From: JBEISR01 sp044371425
GTDB lineage: Bacteria; Planctomycetota; Planctomycetia; Pirellulales; Pirellulaceae
NCBI GenBank assembly: GCA_044371425.1
Contig: JBILTR010000002.1
Location: forward strand, 1-64,000
DNA length: 64,000 nt
Direction: 5' to 3'
Part shown: piece by piece, positions 23,626 to 32,804 of the stretch
Position numbering within the stretch: position 1 is the stretch's first letter
How the letters are laid out: the number at the start of each line of letters is the position of its first letter
The notes under the pieces: generated by a model
Database searches by the model: none
What the model was told of the DNA's origin: nothing
The model's input: only the letters and a program-made list of their open reading frames with translations
Program-made: the position numbers and the translations under genes

Positions 23626-24921
23626 CTACTCCAGGTCTGCATCGAACTGAATCTGCTGGCCTTGCACTAGACGATCGCACTCGATCGAAAAGGTAGACGC
23701 TTCGCCGGTCACAGGCATGGAACAGGTGATGGAGTCACCGGGAAGCAGCCCCTTAAGCGATGTTTTCGACCGAATTCCACCGAGCGAGGGAAAGGCATCG
23801 TAGTAGATCGGAGCAATTCCCTCATTGCGGATCGTTACCTCCGTAATGTCCTTTCCCTCCAGCAACTGCACGACTCGAAAACGGTAGCCGCAACGAAGCG
23901 AAGCGGCACGAATCACATCGGGCTTTTGGAAACGAGGCTGATCATCGCCGATGAGGAAGGAGACATGGAATCGCCTTGCTTGTTCCGCGAATGGAGTCCC
24001 ATAGGGGCCTTGGGGTGCCAGCGCTTCTTCCTGATCCCGCCGCTCAAAGAAACTGAACTCGCCTCCCGTCGGTGCGATCTTCCATCGCTCGCGCCCCAGA
24101 AGATCCCAATTCGGCTCGTTCTCCTCGCGATGCCTTCGATGATTGAAGGAATCGTCAAACAGACCGAACGGCAATTTCGCCAACTCTTGGTTGCCTACGA
24201 AGGGAGCATGATCCCCGGCGGCATCAACCGAAATCATCCAAGGGGTGACCTGCAAAACCTGGGATAGATGGTTGGCAAAAGTATCCTGGAATGCGCGATC
24301 GGGGAACGTTTTCCCTAACACCATCGGGCCATCATAGATGTGGTACTCCGCCCAAAGCCCGAACCCAACTTGCACGAAGGCCAGGCGTGGATCGCGATCG
24401 TATCGCTCGGCAAAGCGCGTAAAAAAATCGAGGACAAAAGCACGCCAGGGAGGAAAGGACCAATCGGGAAATCGCGTCTTTTTTCCTTCGCTGATGCCGC
24501 TGGTCTCCTGATACCCGTCCATCTGCCGAATCACCTCGGGCACTCCCGTCGGCTTGCCGACATACGTGTCGTGCCATCGGAGGATCGCTTGATGCCCTCG
24601 ACTTGCGACTTGATCGAGCAGATGGTCGACGGGGCTCCAATTGTATTGGCCTTGCTGGTCCACGACGTCGCGATATCGCAGATAGGAGAATTCCAGCTGA
24701 ATCGGTGTGGAATCGGCTTGGGGGTTGGAACTCCACAGGACAATTCCGGTCATCGGCTGCACGGAATCGACCTTCGACCGAAGAGGCAGCTTGCGCATCG
24801 ACTGGGACCAAGCGGTGCTTGGGAATCCCCAGATGACCACCACCAGCATCGCCAAGCTGCAGTGCCCCAGCAAGTGCATGCGGCGGCTTCGGTCGCTGCA
24901 TCTTTCCAGTTGCCTGGCCAT
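23626..24921 (-). CDS. Secreted DUF4832-type glycosidase-like protein
   Basis: This protein has 431 residues from ATG 24921. The residues before this start look less like a signal peptide. However, ATG 25005 overlaps the mgtE stop (ATGA) and would add 28 residues. A signal peptide is seen (LGHCSLAMLVVVIWGFPSTAWSQ). The body shows TGIVLWSSN, IQLEFSYLRY, the LRWHDTYVG block, FPDWSFPPW, LAFVQVGFGLWAEYHIYDGP, PWMISVDAAGDHAPF, FGLFDDSF and GGEFSFFERRDQ. These conserved blocks belong to the glycoside-hydrolase-like barrel with a DUF4832 end. The C-terminus is a beta domain. It probably acts on a polysaccharide outside the cytoplasm. The substrate is unknown. Confidence 0.75.
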   Translation of the reverse strand: MARQLERCSDRSRRMHLLGHCSLAMLVVVIWGFPSTAWSQSMRKLPLRSKVDSVQPMTGIVLWSSNPQADSTPIQLEFSYLRYRDVVDQQGQYNWSPVDHLLDQVASRGHQAILRWHDTYVGKPTGVPEVIRQMDGYQETSGISEGKKTRFPDWSFPPWRAFVLDFFTRFAERYDRDPRLAFVQVGFGLWAEYHIYDGPMVLGKTFPDRAFQDTFANHLSQVLQVTPWMISVDAAGDHAPFVGNQELAKLPFGLFDDSFNHRRHREENEPNWDLLGRERWKIAPTGGEFSFFERRDQEEALAPQGPYGTPFAEQARRFHVSFLIGDDQPRFQKPDVIRAASLRCGYRFRVVQLLEGKDITEVTIRNEGIAPIYYDAFPSLGGIRSKTSLKGLLPGDSITCSMPVTGEASTFSIECDRLVQGQQIQFDADLE

Positions 24922-25001
24922 CGGTACCCGTCGATCTCTCCCAGAGACTTGCCTCGTCTGTAGCTCCATTTTTCCCATCCTCGATACCGCCAGCGAAGCG
25001 T

Positions 25002-26351
25002 TCATCTCAAGATTGTGGCGGCAACTTGGAAGTAGACGAGAATGCCAAGGATGTCGATGATCCCAGCCACAAAAGGATTGCTCATCAAAGCCGGATCCAG
25101 CCCTAGCCGCTTGAATAGCAAAGGGAGGGTGCCACCGATGGAGGTACCGCAAAGCACCACGGCGAGAATGGTGATGGGAATGACGACCGCGTGTCGAATG
25201 CTGGGGGTGATGGCCCAAGCGATCAGGAATCCCACCAGCGCCAGAAAGCTGCCCAGCAGCAGTCCCGTGATCAACTCTCTTCGTAGAATCGCCCACCAAT
25301 CGCGAGACTCAATCTCTTGGCGCGTCAGCGCGGCGATGACCAGCGTGGAAGACTGACTTCCTGAATTGCCTCCACTGCTGATGATCAACGGAATAAACCA
25401 CGCCATCCACTCGTATTTCTGCAGCGATCCTTCGTAGAATCGGAGAGCAAACGCGGTCAGTAATCCGGCGATAAAAAGGATCGCCAGCCACATTCCACGC
25501 TTCCAGGAAAGGGTGAAGATGGGGGTGCGCATGTAGCTGTCTTCCAACGGAGCGACAGCCGCGATCTTCTGCACGTCACGCGTCGCCTCCTCGACCACCA
25601 CATCGATGATGTCGTCGTGGGTGATGATCCCCAGCATGTGGTTGTGGTCGTCGACCACCGGAACCGCCAGCAGATTGAACTTGGCTACTTTCTGGGCGAC
25701 GTCCTGTTGGTCGTCCAGGACGTGAGCCACCACCATGTCGGTCTCCATCAGATCGCGCAATCGCGTCTCGGGCTTGCCAATCGCCGAAACCAACCGCCGC
25801 GTATTGACCACACCATGCAGGCGGTTCTGGTCATCCACCACATAGATGTAATAGACCGTCTCCAGATGCTCTGCTTGCCTTGCCAGTTCCTCCAGAGCCG
25901 CACGGACCGTCAGGTCTTCCCGGAGGCAAGCCGCCTCCGTGGTCATCAGAGCACCGGCTGTTCCTTCAGCGAACGACTGCAGCTTCTGGATGCTCCGCCG
26001 ATCGCTGGCCGGGACCAGCGCCAAAATCAACTCCACACGACTGCTTGGCAACTCCTGGAGCAGGTCGACCGCGTCGTCGGCGCTGAGCACCGAAACGAGA
26101 GCTGCCACTTGGAGTTGATCCTGGTCTGCCAGCAGTTCGACCTGCCGGTCCCACTCCAAAAAATGAAAGATCTCGGCTCGCGTCGCTGGATCGGCGTACT
26201 GCAGAACCTCCCATGCTTCAGCCGGGGTGAGCCCCTCCATGAATTCGGCGGTGCGAGCCGGGTGGAGGGCTACGCAGAATTCCCGCAGCTCCTCCGCGTT
26301 CCTCTCGGCGAGCATTTCACGCAATTCCGGGAGATACAGCGTGTTGATCAC
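25002..26351 (-). CDS. mgtE: MgtE-family magnesium transporter
   Basis: This 449-residue Mg2+ channel/transporter has the full family layout. An N-terminal MgtE superhelical domain (about 10-125) is followed by two CBS domains (about 135-255: LMTTEAACLREDLTVRAAL, then LMETDMVVAHVLDD, DHNHMLGIITHDDIIDVVVEEATRDVQKIAAV). Five membrane helices follow. The pore signature PLIISSGGNSGSQSSTLVIAAL and the last-helix motif SNPFVAGIIDILGILVYFQVA, whose Asp lines the pore, are intact. The cytosolic domains normally sense Mg2+ and gate the pore. Its stop overlaps a possible start of the DUF4832 gene by 4 bp. Confidence 0.95.
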   Translation of the reverse strand: MINTLYLPELREMLAERNAEELREFCVALHPARTAEFMEGLTPAEAWEVLQYADPATRAEIFHFLEWDRQVELLADQDQLQVAALVSVLSADDAVDLLQELPSSRVELILALVPASDRRSIQKLQSFAEGTAGALMTTEAACLREDLTVRAALEELARQAEHLETVYYIYVVDDQNRLHGVVNTRRLVSAIGKPETRLRDLMETDMVVAHVLDDQQDVAQKVAKFNLLAVPVVDDHNHMLGIITHDDIIDVVVEEATRDVQKIAAVAPLEDSYMRTPIFTLSWKRGMWLAILFIAGLLTAFALRFYEGSLQKYEWMAWFIPLIISSGGNSGSQSSTLVIAALTRQEIESRDWWAILRRELITGLLLGSFLALVGFLIAWAITPSIRHAVVIPITILAVVLCGTSIGGTLPLLFKRLGLDPALMSNPFVAGIIDILGILVYFQVAATILR

Positions 26352-26541
26352 CTGATTACCCCCGAATGGACAGTCGATTTCAGGTGATCCGCTGGGTCCG
26401 CCGACAGGTCCAACCTGCCTACGCAGAACGAATCACCTCGCCATGTTCCCGAGCGTTCATTCTAGAAGTCACGCTCGGGCGGGCAATCGCAAACGAGCCG
26501 AGGGGGCCGGCCGCCCAGATGCATGGGTGCGAACTGTCAGG

Positions 26542-27594
26542 TCAGGGCGCTTGAATCGGCAGGTGGAAGTCCCCCTGCAGGTCGCGCCAGACGCAATGGA
26601 CATGATTGGCCGGATTGCCAGCCGCATCGGGCTGCACATTGATGAACTCGACCAAAAACGTCGGTCCCTGGATGCGGTAGTAATGACCAACCCCAGGCTC
26701 ATCCGCTCCAGCCCAGGCGAAGTAGACTTGATCGAACCCAGCCTGATCGATCAGCTTCCATCGGTCGGCAGCCACTTCCTCGCGCATCGCCCCTGTGTAG
26801 ACCTCTAGCAGTCGATGCAGCGTCTCGCGTTGAGCGGGATTGAGCTGCGATGCGGGGACCCCTTCGGCCGGGGCGAGTTCCGACTGCTTCGTCCCGGCGA
26901 AACGGATGTCCGCCGGTGCCTTGGCGTCGAGGATCGCTTTGCTGCGCTGCGTCGCGTCGAGGCTTTTGAGCAGCTGGAAACCGAGTTCCTCTTCGGACTT
27001 CAGCAGTCGCATTCCCTTGGGAAAGCCTTCGCCGTAGTCAGCCTGCAGCTCGGCAGGATTGGTCGCAAAAAACTGGGGCGTCGAATCGACGATGCGGTTG
27101 TCTTGGACGACAAAATTGAGCGACAGGTGATGCCCTTCGATACTGACACCCCAAGTTCCGGTCGGATTGGGCGTCCCAAAAACGGTGAAATAGTACTTGT
27201 CAGGATTTCGCCGTGTGTGGGAATCGGGCCCCTCCAGCTTACGCAGCACATTCTCCAGCAGCATGATGCTGGTCGCCTTCTGGTTGCCTGCCTCGGAAAC
27301 CAAATCCGCCAGAAACTTTCTCGCCTGCTCCCTCTGAGTTGGCTCCATCTCCATCAAGGGCAGGCCTTTCCGCGTCTCCATCGGAATGAAGTGCCACTGC
27401 ACCCGTCGTTCATCGTCGTAAGGGATCGAAGCCTTGGACTTTTGCGACTCCTGCAAGCTCCCCAGAAAAGCTTTGGCTCCCTGGTCCAGCGGCCGGGTGG
27501 TGATCGGCTTGCGGTCCTGCGACTGGCCGACCATCTGCCACCCCAAAAAAGCTGTCAGGGCAAACAGAGACGCCATGCGAGTCGTTCGTTTCAT
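26542..27594 (-). CDS. Secreted DUF3500 protein
   Basis: This 350-residue protein starts at ATG 27594 (MKRTTRMASLFALTAFLGWQMVGQSQ), which gives a clear signal peptide. The longer open frame upstream lacks one. DUF3500 marks include the FIPMETRKGLPLMEM segment, RNPDKYYFTVFGTP, WGVSIEGHHLSLNF (the most conserved block), FFATNPAELQ, GMRLLKSEEELGFQLLKSLD and HYYRIQGPTFLVEFINVQ, followed by NHVHCVWRDLQGDFH. The function of the family is unknown. The His-rich blocks suggest a metal site. It lies between rsmH and mgtE with gaps of more than 100 bp on both sides, so it may have its own promoter. Confidence 0.85.
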   Translation of the reverse strand: MKRTTRMASLFALTAFLGWQMVGQSQDRKPITTRPLDQGAKAFLGSLQESQKSKASIPYDDERRVQWHFIPMETRKGLPLMEMEPTQREQARKFLADLVSEAGNQKATSIMLLENVLRKLEGPDSHTRRNPDKYYFTVFGTPNPTGTWGVSIEGHHLSLNFVVQDNRIVDSTPQFFATNPAELQADYGEGFPKGMRLLKSEEELGFQLLKSLDATQRSKAILDAKAPADIRFAGTKQSELAPAEGVPASQLNPAQRETLHRLLEVYTGAMREEVAADRWKLIDQAGFDQVYFAWAGADEPGVGHYYRIQGPTFLVEFINVQPDAAGNPANHVHCVWRDLQGDFHLPIQAP

Positions 27595-27700
27595 CAGGAA
27601 CCCCAAAGTCAAACAGAGGAAGGTAGGAATGAAGGCGGGTCTCAAGGATCTACCAAAATCGCTGGTCCGCTTCGGAAAATCAAGGCCCTGAGGAAAGGAC

Positions 27701-28735
27701 TCAGGATCTTGCCTCCCAGCGGATGTCAAAATCATCGACCACCCCAGGAACCTCCGCAGAGGGATCCACTCGACATGCCACCCGCAGCTTGGCGGTTCGC
27801 GATCGATTGTTGCGGTCCAGCTCTTGGGGAGATGCCACCACTGGCCGCTTGGTCACCGGCCGCAGGTAGGGATGCTCGCGGAACGCGTACTTGACCATCC
27901 GATCTTCCAACGAATGAAAGCTGATCACCAGCAAGCGGCCTCCGGGGCGAAGTCGAGTCGGCAGCCAGCGCAAGGCGTCGGCCAGATGGTGCAGTTCCTG
28001 ATTGACCGCAATGCGCAACGCCTGAAAGGAACGCGTGGCGCTATCGATCTTTCCATGCACCTTGCCGACCGACCGATGGATTAACTGCCTCAGCTGCTGC
28101 GTCGTCTCGATCGCTACGCCTCGACGTCGCTGCTCGACAATCTCTCTAGCAATCCTGCGGCTCTTCCGCTCTTCCCCGTAGCGATAAAGAATGTCGGCAA
28201 TCTCCTCTTCCGAACCACTAGCCAAAAGGTCCGCCGCCGACTCGGTCGATGGCTCGGGATGGAACCGCAGATCCAGCGGACCTTCTTCGCGGAAGGAAAA
28301 GCCTCGGTTGGAATCGGCCAACTGATCCGAAGAAAGTCCTAGATCCAGAAGGATTCCATCGGCCAGAGGCACGCCCAAGGCATCCAGCCAGCTAGGGATA
28401 TCGCGGTAACTGCCCAATGCTAGGCCGATTTGCGGCCCGGCTGTAGGCTGCATGTCGGAGTGCTCAGGAAGCTGCCTGGGCGGCTCCAACCATCGCTGCA
28501 AAGACGCCTCCGGAAAGCGATGAGCCAGTCTTCCCGCGGCGCGCCCGAGAGCCGCCGGGTCGCGGTCGATACCCAAAAAGCGAGCATCCTTCGCCATGCG
28601 TTCCAGAAGCGCTTCGGCGTGCCCTCCGCCCCCTAGGGTGCCATCGACGAAAAAGCCCGCGTGCTCGATCTGGCTGTACGCCAGCACTTCGTCTAGGAGA
28701 ACCGGGATGTGGCAGGTGGCTTCGGTTCCACTCAT
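27701..28735 (-). CDS. rsmH: 16S rRNA (cytosine-1402-N4)-methyltransferase RsmH
   Basis: This 344-residue enzyme methylates C1402 of 16S rRNA with S-adenosylmethionine. Family marks are CHIPVLLDEVLAY at the start, FVDGTLGGGGHAEALL (SAM site), DGILLDLGLSSDQL, RGFSFREEGPLDLR and LLVISFHSLEDRMVKYAFRE. The length is slightly above the usual about 310 because of the insertion QRWLEPPRQLPEHSDMQPTAG after residue 78. In most bacteria rsmH heads the dcw cell-wall/division cluster. Here none of those genes flank it, as is typical for planctomycetes, which lost much of that cluster. Its ATG overlaps the stop of an upstream short frame. Confidence 0.95.
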   Translation of the reverse strand: MSGTEATCHIPVLLDEVLAYSQIEHAGFFVDGTLGGGGHAEALLERMAKDARFLGIDRDPAALGRAAGRLAHRFPEASLQRWLEPPRQLPEHSDMQPTAGPQIGLALGSYRDIPSWLDALGVPLADGILLDLGLSSDQLADSNRGFSFREEGPLDLRFHPEPSTESAADLLASGSEEEIADILYRYGEERKSRRIAREIVEQRRRGVAIETTQQLRQLIHRSVGKVHGKIDSATRSFQALRIAVNQELHHLADALRWLPTRLRPGGRLLVISFHSLEDRMVKYAFREHPYLRPVTKRPVVASPQELDRNNRSRTAKLRVACRVDPSAEVPGVVDDFDIRWEARS

Positions 28736-29043
28736 CGACTGGATTTCCCGATCTGCCTATCTCGGAGCGAATCGAATGGGGACCAGCCCACTGCCAACAA
28801 GCCGTAGGCGATGCTTGCCGGGGCATGTTGCCGCCGCAGCGAAAGACCGCTGGGAGTCGCTCCCAAGGAGCAACCCGCCCAGGCAATCACTCGCACCACC
28901 AACATCCCTGCTGGTGGCGACCGAATTAGAGAGCTTCCCAGGTTGGCTGCTTGGACAACCCAAGGATGCATGACCCCCGTGGCCGTAGGAGTCGTGCGTT
29001 TGTTGCTAATTCGATCTGCGAGTGCTGCCTGGCGAGTTTCCAC
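28732..29043 (-). CDS. Possible small gene overlapping the rsmH start
   Basis: A 103-codon frame from GTG 29043 ends with a TGA at 28734-28732 that overlaps the rsmH ATG (ATGA), the arrangement seen in translationally coupled pairs. The product (ADRISNKRTTPTATG, MHPWVVQAANLGSSL, GMLVVRVIAWAGCSLGATPSG) has a short hydrophobic stretch but matches nothing I know. No good ribosome site precedes the GTG. The start could be the internal ATG at about 28971. It may be real or a chance frame. Confidence 0.35.
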   Translation of the reverse strand: METRQAALADRISNKRTTPTATGVMHPWVVQAANLGSSLIRSPPAGMLVVRVIAWAGCSLGATPSGLSLRRQHAPASIAYGLLAVGWSPFDSLRDRQIGKSSR

Positions 29044-29482
29044 CAGTTCGGGAGCGAGTCCTGAACCGTTTTCTCTGAAAATTCAGGGCCCAGATCGCAC
29101 TGGGAACCACCGGTTGCCCGACGCTCCCCAACTGCCCCATCATCATACCCAGGAGCCGATCGACCGTTGAAGGGTTGCGAAATTACCTTCCCGGCTTTTT
29201 CCCGACTTTTCGGTTCATTGCCGTCATTTCAGAGGCGAAAACGAACCTAAATACCACCCAAAAAGGTGAAAAACCCGATAAGACAGGAAGCATAAGCAGC
29301 AATGATAAAGAAAACATTCTGGATAAAAGACCAACACCCAGCGAATCCAGGGGCTCTTTGGTCGATCCATAAGATGACGTCCTCCTCGGTTCCCAGCAGC
29401 CGCTTGAGGATTCGCAAGGAGATGGTCTGGGGGTTGGAGCCGATCCAGGCGAGACGAATGCAGCGCACGGATCCGTGGAAAG
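29044..29482. other. Intergenic, no gene seen
   Basis: This is the divergent region between the rsmH side and the acyltransferase. Around 29250-29340 it is AT-rich (many A-runs), which would suit promoters in both directions, but no clean -35/-10 pair stands out. A minus-strand frame ending in a hydrophobic stretch (QNVFFIIAAYASCLIGFFTF) was considered and not accepted. Confidence 0.4.
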
Positions 29483-30298
29483 ATGGGAGCCAACGGCATG
29501 ACCAACTGGGCGATTCCATTCCTAGCGGCAATTGCCCTGATTCCGATCGCGTATCTCCTATTTCTTTTGTCTCAACGTGGTCGCTATTCGATTGCGGAAT
29601 CGTTTCTCTATTCGATCGCCTACCTTCTGGCGCGGGGGCTTTGGCGCGCAACGATTCGGGGTCAGGAGCATCTAGCGGGGCTGGAGGGGCCGGCCATTCT
29701 GGTTGCGAACCATCGCAGCAGCATCGATCCTGTGCTGATTCAGTTGGCCGCTGGCAGACGCGTCCACTGGATGGTGGCAGCCGAGTATTGTCGGCATCCC
29801 TTGTTTGGACCGGTGCTTAACGTCTTCCAGGTGATCCCCACCAAACGCGGTGGCATCGACACCCAGGCGATCAAGGCGACGATGCGTCTGGCGGGGGAGG
29901 GTAGGTGGGTGGGGATGTTTCCCGAGGGACGTATCAATCGTACCAGCCAGCCGCTTTTAAGCGTGCGACCGGGCGCGGGATTGGTGGCCCTCAAATGTGG
30001 AGCCCCGTTGGTCCCCATCTGGATTGAAGGAAGCCCGCAAAGCCCAACCGTCTGGGGACCTCTGCTGAAAAGAGCCAAGGTGCTGGTGACGATTGGAGAG
30101 CCGATGCCCCCGCCCGATAACCTGCCGCCAGGAACCAGCGACAAGGAAATCGCCAGCCAATGGGTTCGTGCGGTGATGGCTCGAGTTGCCGAGCTGGGGG
30201 GGCATTCGGACTGTGCGGTGCAAATGGCAGGAAGGCAGTGGCTGGACGAAACGCAGCCTGTGGCGATCGGTTCCCAGCGCGTGATAGCGGATCCCTAA
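29483..30298 (+). CDS. 1-acyl-glycerol-3-phosphate acyltransferase (PlsC-like)
   Basis: This 271-residue membrane-associated acyltransferase is probably used for phospholipid synthesis. An N-terminal helix (WAIPFLAAIALIPIAYLLFLL) anchors it. The HX4D motif is in NHRSSIDPVL. The second substrate motif is MFPEGRINR, followed by PGAGLVALKCGAPLVPIWIEG. The start may be ATG 29483 or ATG 29498. GGGAG at 29485-29489 favours 29498. The C-terminal about 30 residues lie beyond the usual domain. It is a single gene that converges on the small minus-strand gene at 30393. Confidence 0.88.
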   Translation: MGANGMTNWAIPFLAAIALIPIAYLLFLLSQRGRYSIAESFLYSIAYLLARGLWRATIRGQEHLAGLEGPAILVANHRSSIDPVLIQLAAGRRVHWMVAAEYCRHPLFGPVLNVFQVIPTKRGGIDTQAIKATMRLAGEGRWVGMFPEGRINRTSQPLLSVRPGAGLVALKCGAPLVPIWIEGSPQSPTVWGPLLKRAKVLVTIGEPMPPPDNLPPGTSDKEIASQWVRAVMARVAELGGHSDCAVQMAGRQWLDETQPVAIGSQRVIADP

Positions 30299-30392
30299 AC
30301 GGCAGTGCCTGTCGGCTGAGCGGCGGTGGGCGCCTAAGCCGACGGTCTTGCTCGGGAATCGCTCCAGGGCGGCTGGTCGACGACTCCGATGG

Positions 30393-30650
30393 CTACAACT
30401 TGGTCTGCAGAAACTGAGCGACCAGTTCGGGCTTGTCCTTTTCCCGCAGCGATGCGATTTGGGCTTCGGGGACTTTGAGGGCCGCCAGATGCCCTGCCAG
30501 TTGCTCCCAAACCTTTGCCCTCTTCTTCCCCTCGCTTAGATAGAGTTCCGTCACCAACTCCTGAGCCCTTTGCAGAGCCAGCGTGTCGCGATTTTTGTAG
30601 TAGCCGCGAATGATCTGCTGTTGGTGCTTCGAATAGTTTTCCATCGGCAT
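30393..30650 (-). CDS. Small helical protein, 85 aa
   Basis: ATG 30650 (MPMENYSKHQQQIIRGYYKN) has AGGAG at 7-nt spacing, which sets the start although the frame is open further upstream. The product is all-helical and highly charged: NRDTLALQRAQELVTELYLS, EGKKRAKVWEQLAGHLAALK, VPEAQIASLREKDKPELVAQ. It has no membrane segment. I recall similar short proteins annotated as hypothetical in planctomycetes, but I cannot assign a function. It is divergent from the M24 peptidase gene, with about 276 bp between the starts. Confidence 0.7.
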   Translation of the reverse strand: MPMENYSKHQQQIIRGYYKNRDTLALQRAQELVTELYLSEGKKRAKVWEQLAGHLAALKVPEAQIASLREKDKPELVAQFLQTKL

Positions 30651-30926
30651 GAGTTGACTCCTGATTCCAGCGGGGAAGAGCATCGAGGCAGTGTATCGGC
30701 CTGCGGGAGGTCGCGACAACAAAAATCGCAGCGACACGAACCAACTTTCCCGGCTCCCCCCCTCCCAACCAACGGGATCGATTGCCATGATGGCCGATGG
30801 GAGAACCAATTCGAATTTTTCTTTCCGCAGGCTCCCGGAATGCCCACTTGGTGTCGCCAGAAGACCAGCAGGTGGAGTGCACTTGTGATGGGGTGCCGGG
30901 ATCGTGCGAAGAGAGGGGGCTGGGAG

Positions 30927-32033
30927 ATGAGCGTTTATCACAAGCGACAGACACGGCTGGCCGGGGTGCTTCGGACGCAGGGACTTCGGCAGTTCCTAGT
31001 GACCAGCCCGGTCCACGTCACCTACCTGACCGGGTTTCAGGGGGGGGACAGCTATCTTTGGATCGAAGACGACAGACGGATGCTGATCAGCGATCCCCGA
31101 TACCAGCAGCAGATTGAAGAGGAGTGCCCTGGCCTGGAGCTTCATATCCGCTCCCCCAAGACCCCGCTGCTGGAAGCCGCGGCGGAGGTGGTTGGCACAG
31201 GAAGCCGAAGAGAGGTCGGGATCGAATCGCAATGGCTGACCGTTGCCTCCTGGCAGCGGATGGGAGAAACGCTGCCAGCCAAGACGCTGGTCGCGACCCA
31301 GGGGTTGATCGAGGGGCTCCGAGAAATCAAGGACAGCATGGAACTGGAGTCGATCGAGGCATCGATTCAGTTGGCCGAGCATGCTTTTTTGTCGATGCTG
31401 CATCGGCTGACCCCGGAGACAACCGAGCGTCAGATAGCGCATGGGCTGGAGCATACCATCCGGGAACTGGGAGGCCAGGGATGCGCCTTTCCCACCATCG
31501 TCGGAGTGGGGCCTCGCGCGGCGTTACCTCATGGAATTCCTGGGAAGACGCCACTTTCCAGCAGTTCCTTTGTGCTGATCGATTGGGGAGCGATCGCTAC
31601 CGGTTACTGCAGCGATCTGACGCGCCTGGTGGTCACTGGCAAGCCGACGAAAACTTGGGAGAAAGCGTATGCTGCGGTGCTGGAGGCGCATCGAGCTGCG
31701 GCAGCCAGCCTTCGTCCCGGAGCACCGCTGGAGGCCATCGACCAAAGGGCCCGTAAGGTGCTCGAAAAGCATGGAGTCGAAAAGCGATTCACACACGGTC
31801 TTGGCCATGGTTTTGGATTGCAGATCCATGAGTCGCCGCGCATCGGAAGTGGCCAGAAGGGCGTTCTTCAGGAGGGAATGGTGGTGACGATCGAACCTGG
31901 GGTCTATTTCCCGCAGTGGGGTGGCATCCGGATCGAGGACGACTACCTGATCACACGGGAAGGAGCACAGCGGTTGACTACTTTGCCGCAGGACTGGGAA
32001 GCGCTGCAGATCGATTGGCCCAGCTTCCGATAA
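30927..32033 (+). CDS. M24-family aminopeptidase (Xaa-Pro dipeptidase-like)
   Basis: This 368-residue cytoplasmic metallopeptidase starts at ATG 30927 with GGGAG upstream. The N-terminal creatinase-like domain (about 1-130) contains HVTYLTGFQGGDSYLWI. The C-terminal pita-bread domain carries the five metal ligands: two Asp in VLIDWGAIATGYCSDLTR, His in HGLGHGFGLQIHE, Glu in VVTIEPGVYF and Glu in GIRIEDDYLI. Typical substrates are X-Pro dipeptides or N-termini. In many bacteria such a gene lies just before efp or accBC, and here accB follows after 246 bp. Confidence 0.92.
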   Translation: MSVYHKRQTRLAGVLRTQGLRQFLVTSPVHVTYLTGFQGGDSYLWIEDDRRMLISDPRYQQQIEEECPGLELHIRSPKTPLLEAAAEVVGTGSRREVGIESQWLTVASWQRMGETLPAKTLVATQGLIEGLREIKDSMELESIEASIQLAEHAFLSMLHRLTPETTERQIAHGLEHTIRELGGQGCAFPTIVGVGPRAALPHGIPGKTPLSSSSFVLIDWGAIATGYCSDLTRLVVTGKPTKTWEKAYAAVLEAHRAAAASLRPGAPLEAIDQRARKVLEKHGVEKRFTHGLGHGFGLQIHESPRIGSGQKGVLQEGMVVTIEPGVYFPQWGGIRIEDDYLITREGAQRLTTLPQDWEALQIDWPSFR

Positions 32034-32279
32034 CCACCTTATTTTCCTCAGGAACGTGGTCGAAATCGGGAGCCAATCAGGCGACTTGCACCCCGCCTCC
32101 ACCGCGTCTCCCCAACCCGCGAAAAGCACGCTACAATGCGGGGATTCTCGTGAGTTAAAGGCTCGCGGAATTCCGAACACGAGAAGGCTCCGCCGCACTC
32201 CATTTTCGCAGGGGAGACCAAGGATAGCTCCCGAACTTCTCATCTCGGAGGGCAGGTCTACAAAAAGGACGCAACGACG

Positions 32280-32774
32280 ATGGCAAAATCGCAAAGCAAC
32301 GAAGGCAAGGATATCTTTTCGCTGGAGCGGCTGCGGCAACTGATCGACTTGATGAAGGAGCATGATCTCGGGGAAATCGACCTCCAGCAGGATGCGCAGC
32401 GCATTCGGTTGACGCGTGGTTCGCTCCCGACGATGACCATGCCCGCCGTCGTCGCCTCTGCACCGCCCGCAGCTTCGGCACAGCCCGCACCTTCGGCTTT
32501 GGCAGCCCAGTCGGATCTGGAAGGGCCTCACATCGTCACGATCAAGTCACCGATGGTTGGGACCTTTTACGCACGCCCCAACCCGAATTCGAAGAACTAC
32601 GTCGAAGTTGGCAGCACCATCCAGCCAGATACCACCATCTGCATCATCGAAGCGATGAAGGTCTTCAACGAAATCCCGGCCGAAGTGCGAGGCAAGATCG
32701 TCTCGGTGCTGGTTCAGAACGAGGAGGCAGTCGACTTTGGTCGACCGCTCTTCAAAGTCGACACGCGGGGTTAA
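32280..32774 (+). CDS. accB: Biotin carboxyl carrier protein of acetyl-CoA carboxylase
   Basis: This 164-residue subunit carries biotin between the carboxylase and the transferase in the first step of fatty-acid synthesis. The N-terminal helix domain (SLERLRQLIDLMKEHDLGEI) and a Pro/Ala linker (about 50-80) precede the biotinyl domain with KSPMVGTFYARPNP. The biotinylated lysine is K127 in CIIEAMKVFNE. The last residues give a typical end (VDFGRPLFKVD). It is 30 bp upstream of accC. A TACAAT at 32132-32137 in the leader may be a -10 box. Confidence 0.95.
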   Translation: MAKSQSNEGKDIFSLERLRQLIDLMKEHDLGEIDLQQDAQRIRLTRGSLPTMTMPAVVASAPPAASAQPAPSALAAQSDLEGPHIVTIKSPMVGTFYARPNPNSKNYVEVGSTIQPDTTICIIEAMKVFNEIPAEVRGKIVSVLVQNEEAVDFGRPLFKVDTRG

Positions 32775-32804
32775 GCATCGATCTCTCTCACGGAAGCCTC
32801 CTGC

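Noticed and set aside
26352..26541. Magnesium riboswitch upstream of mgtE
   Set aside because: The region is short and I could not find the helices of an M-box by eye. There is not enough evidence to call it.
29224..29651. Small minus-strand membrane protein gene
   Set aside because: The hydrophobic ends (QNVFFIIAAYASCLIGFFTF and, in another frame, FYPECFLYHCCLCFLSYRV) come from one AT-rich segment read in two frames. No ribosome site, and it overlaps the acyltransferase start.
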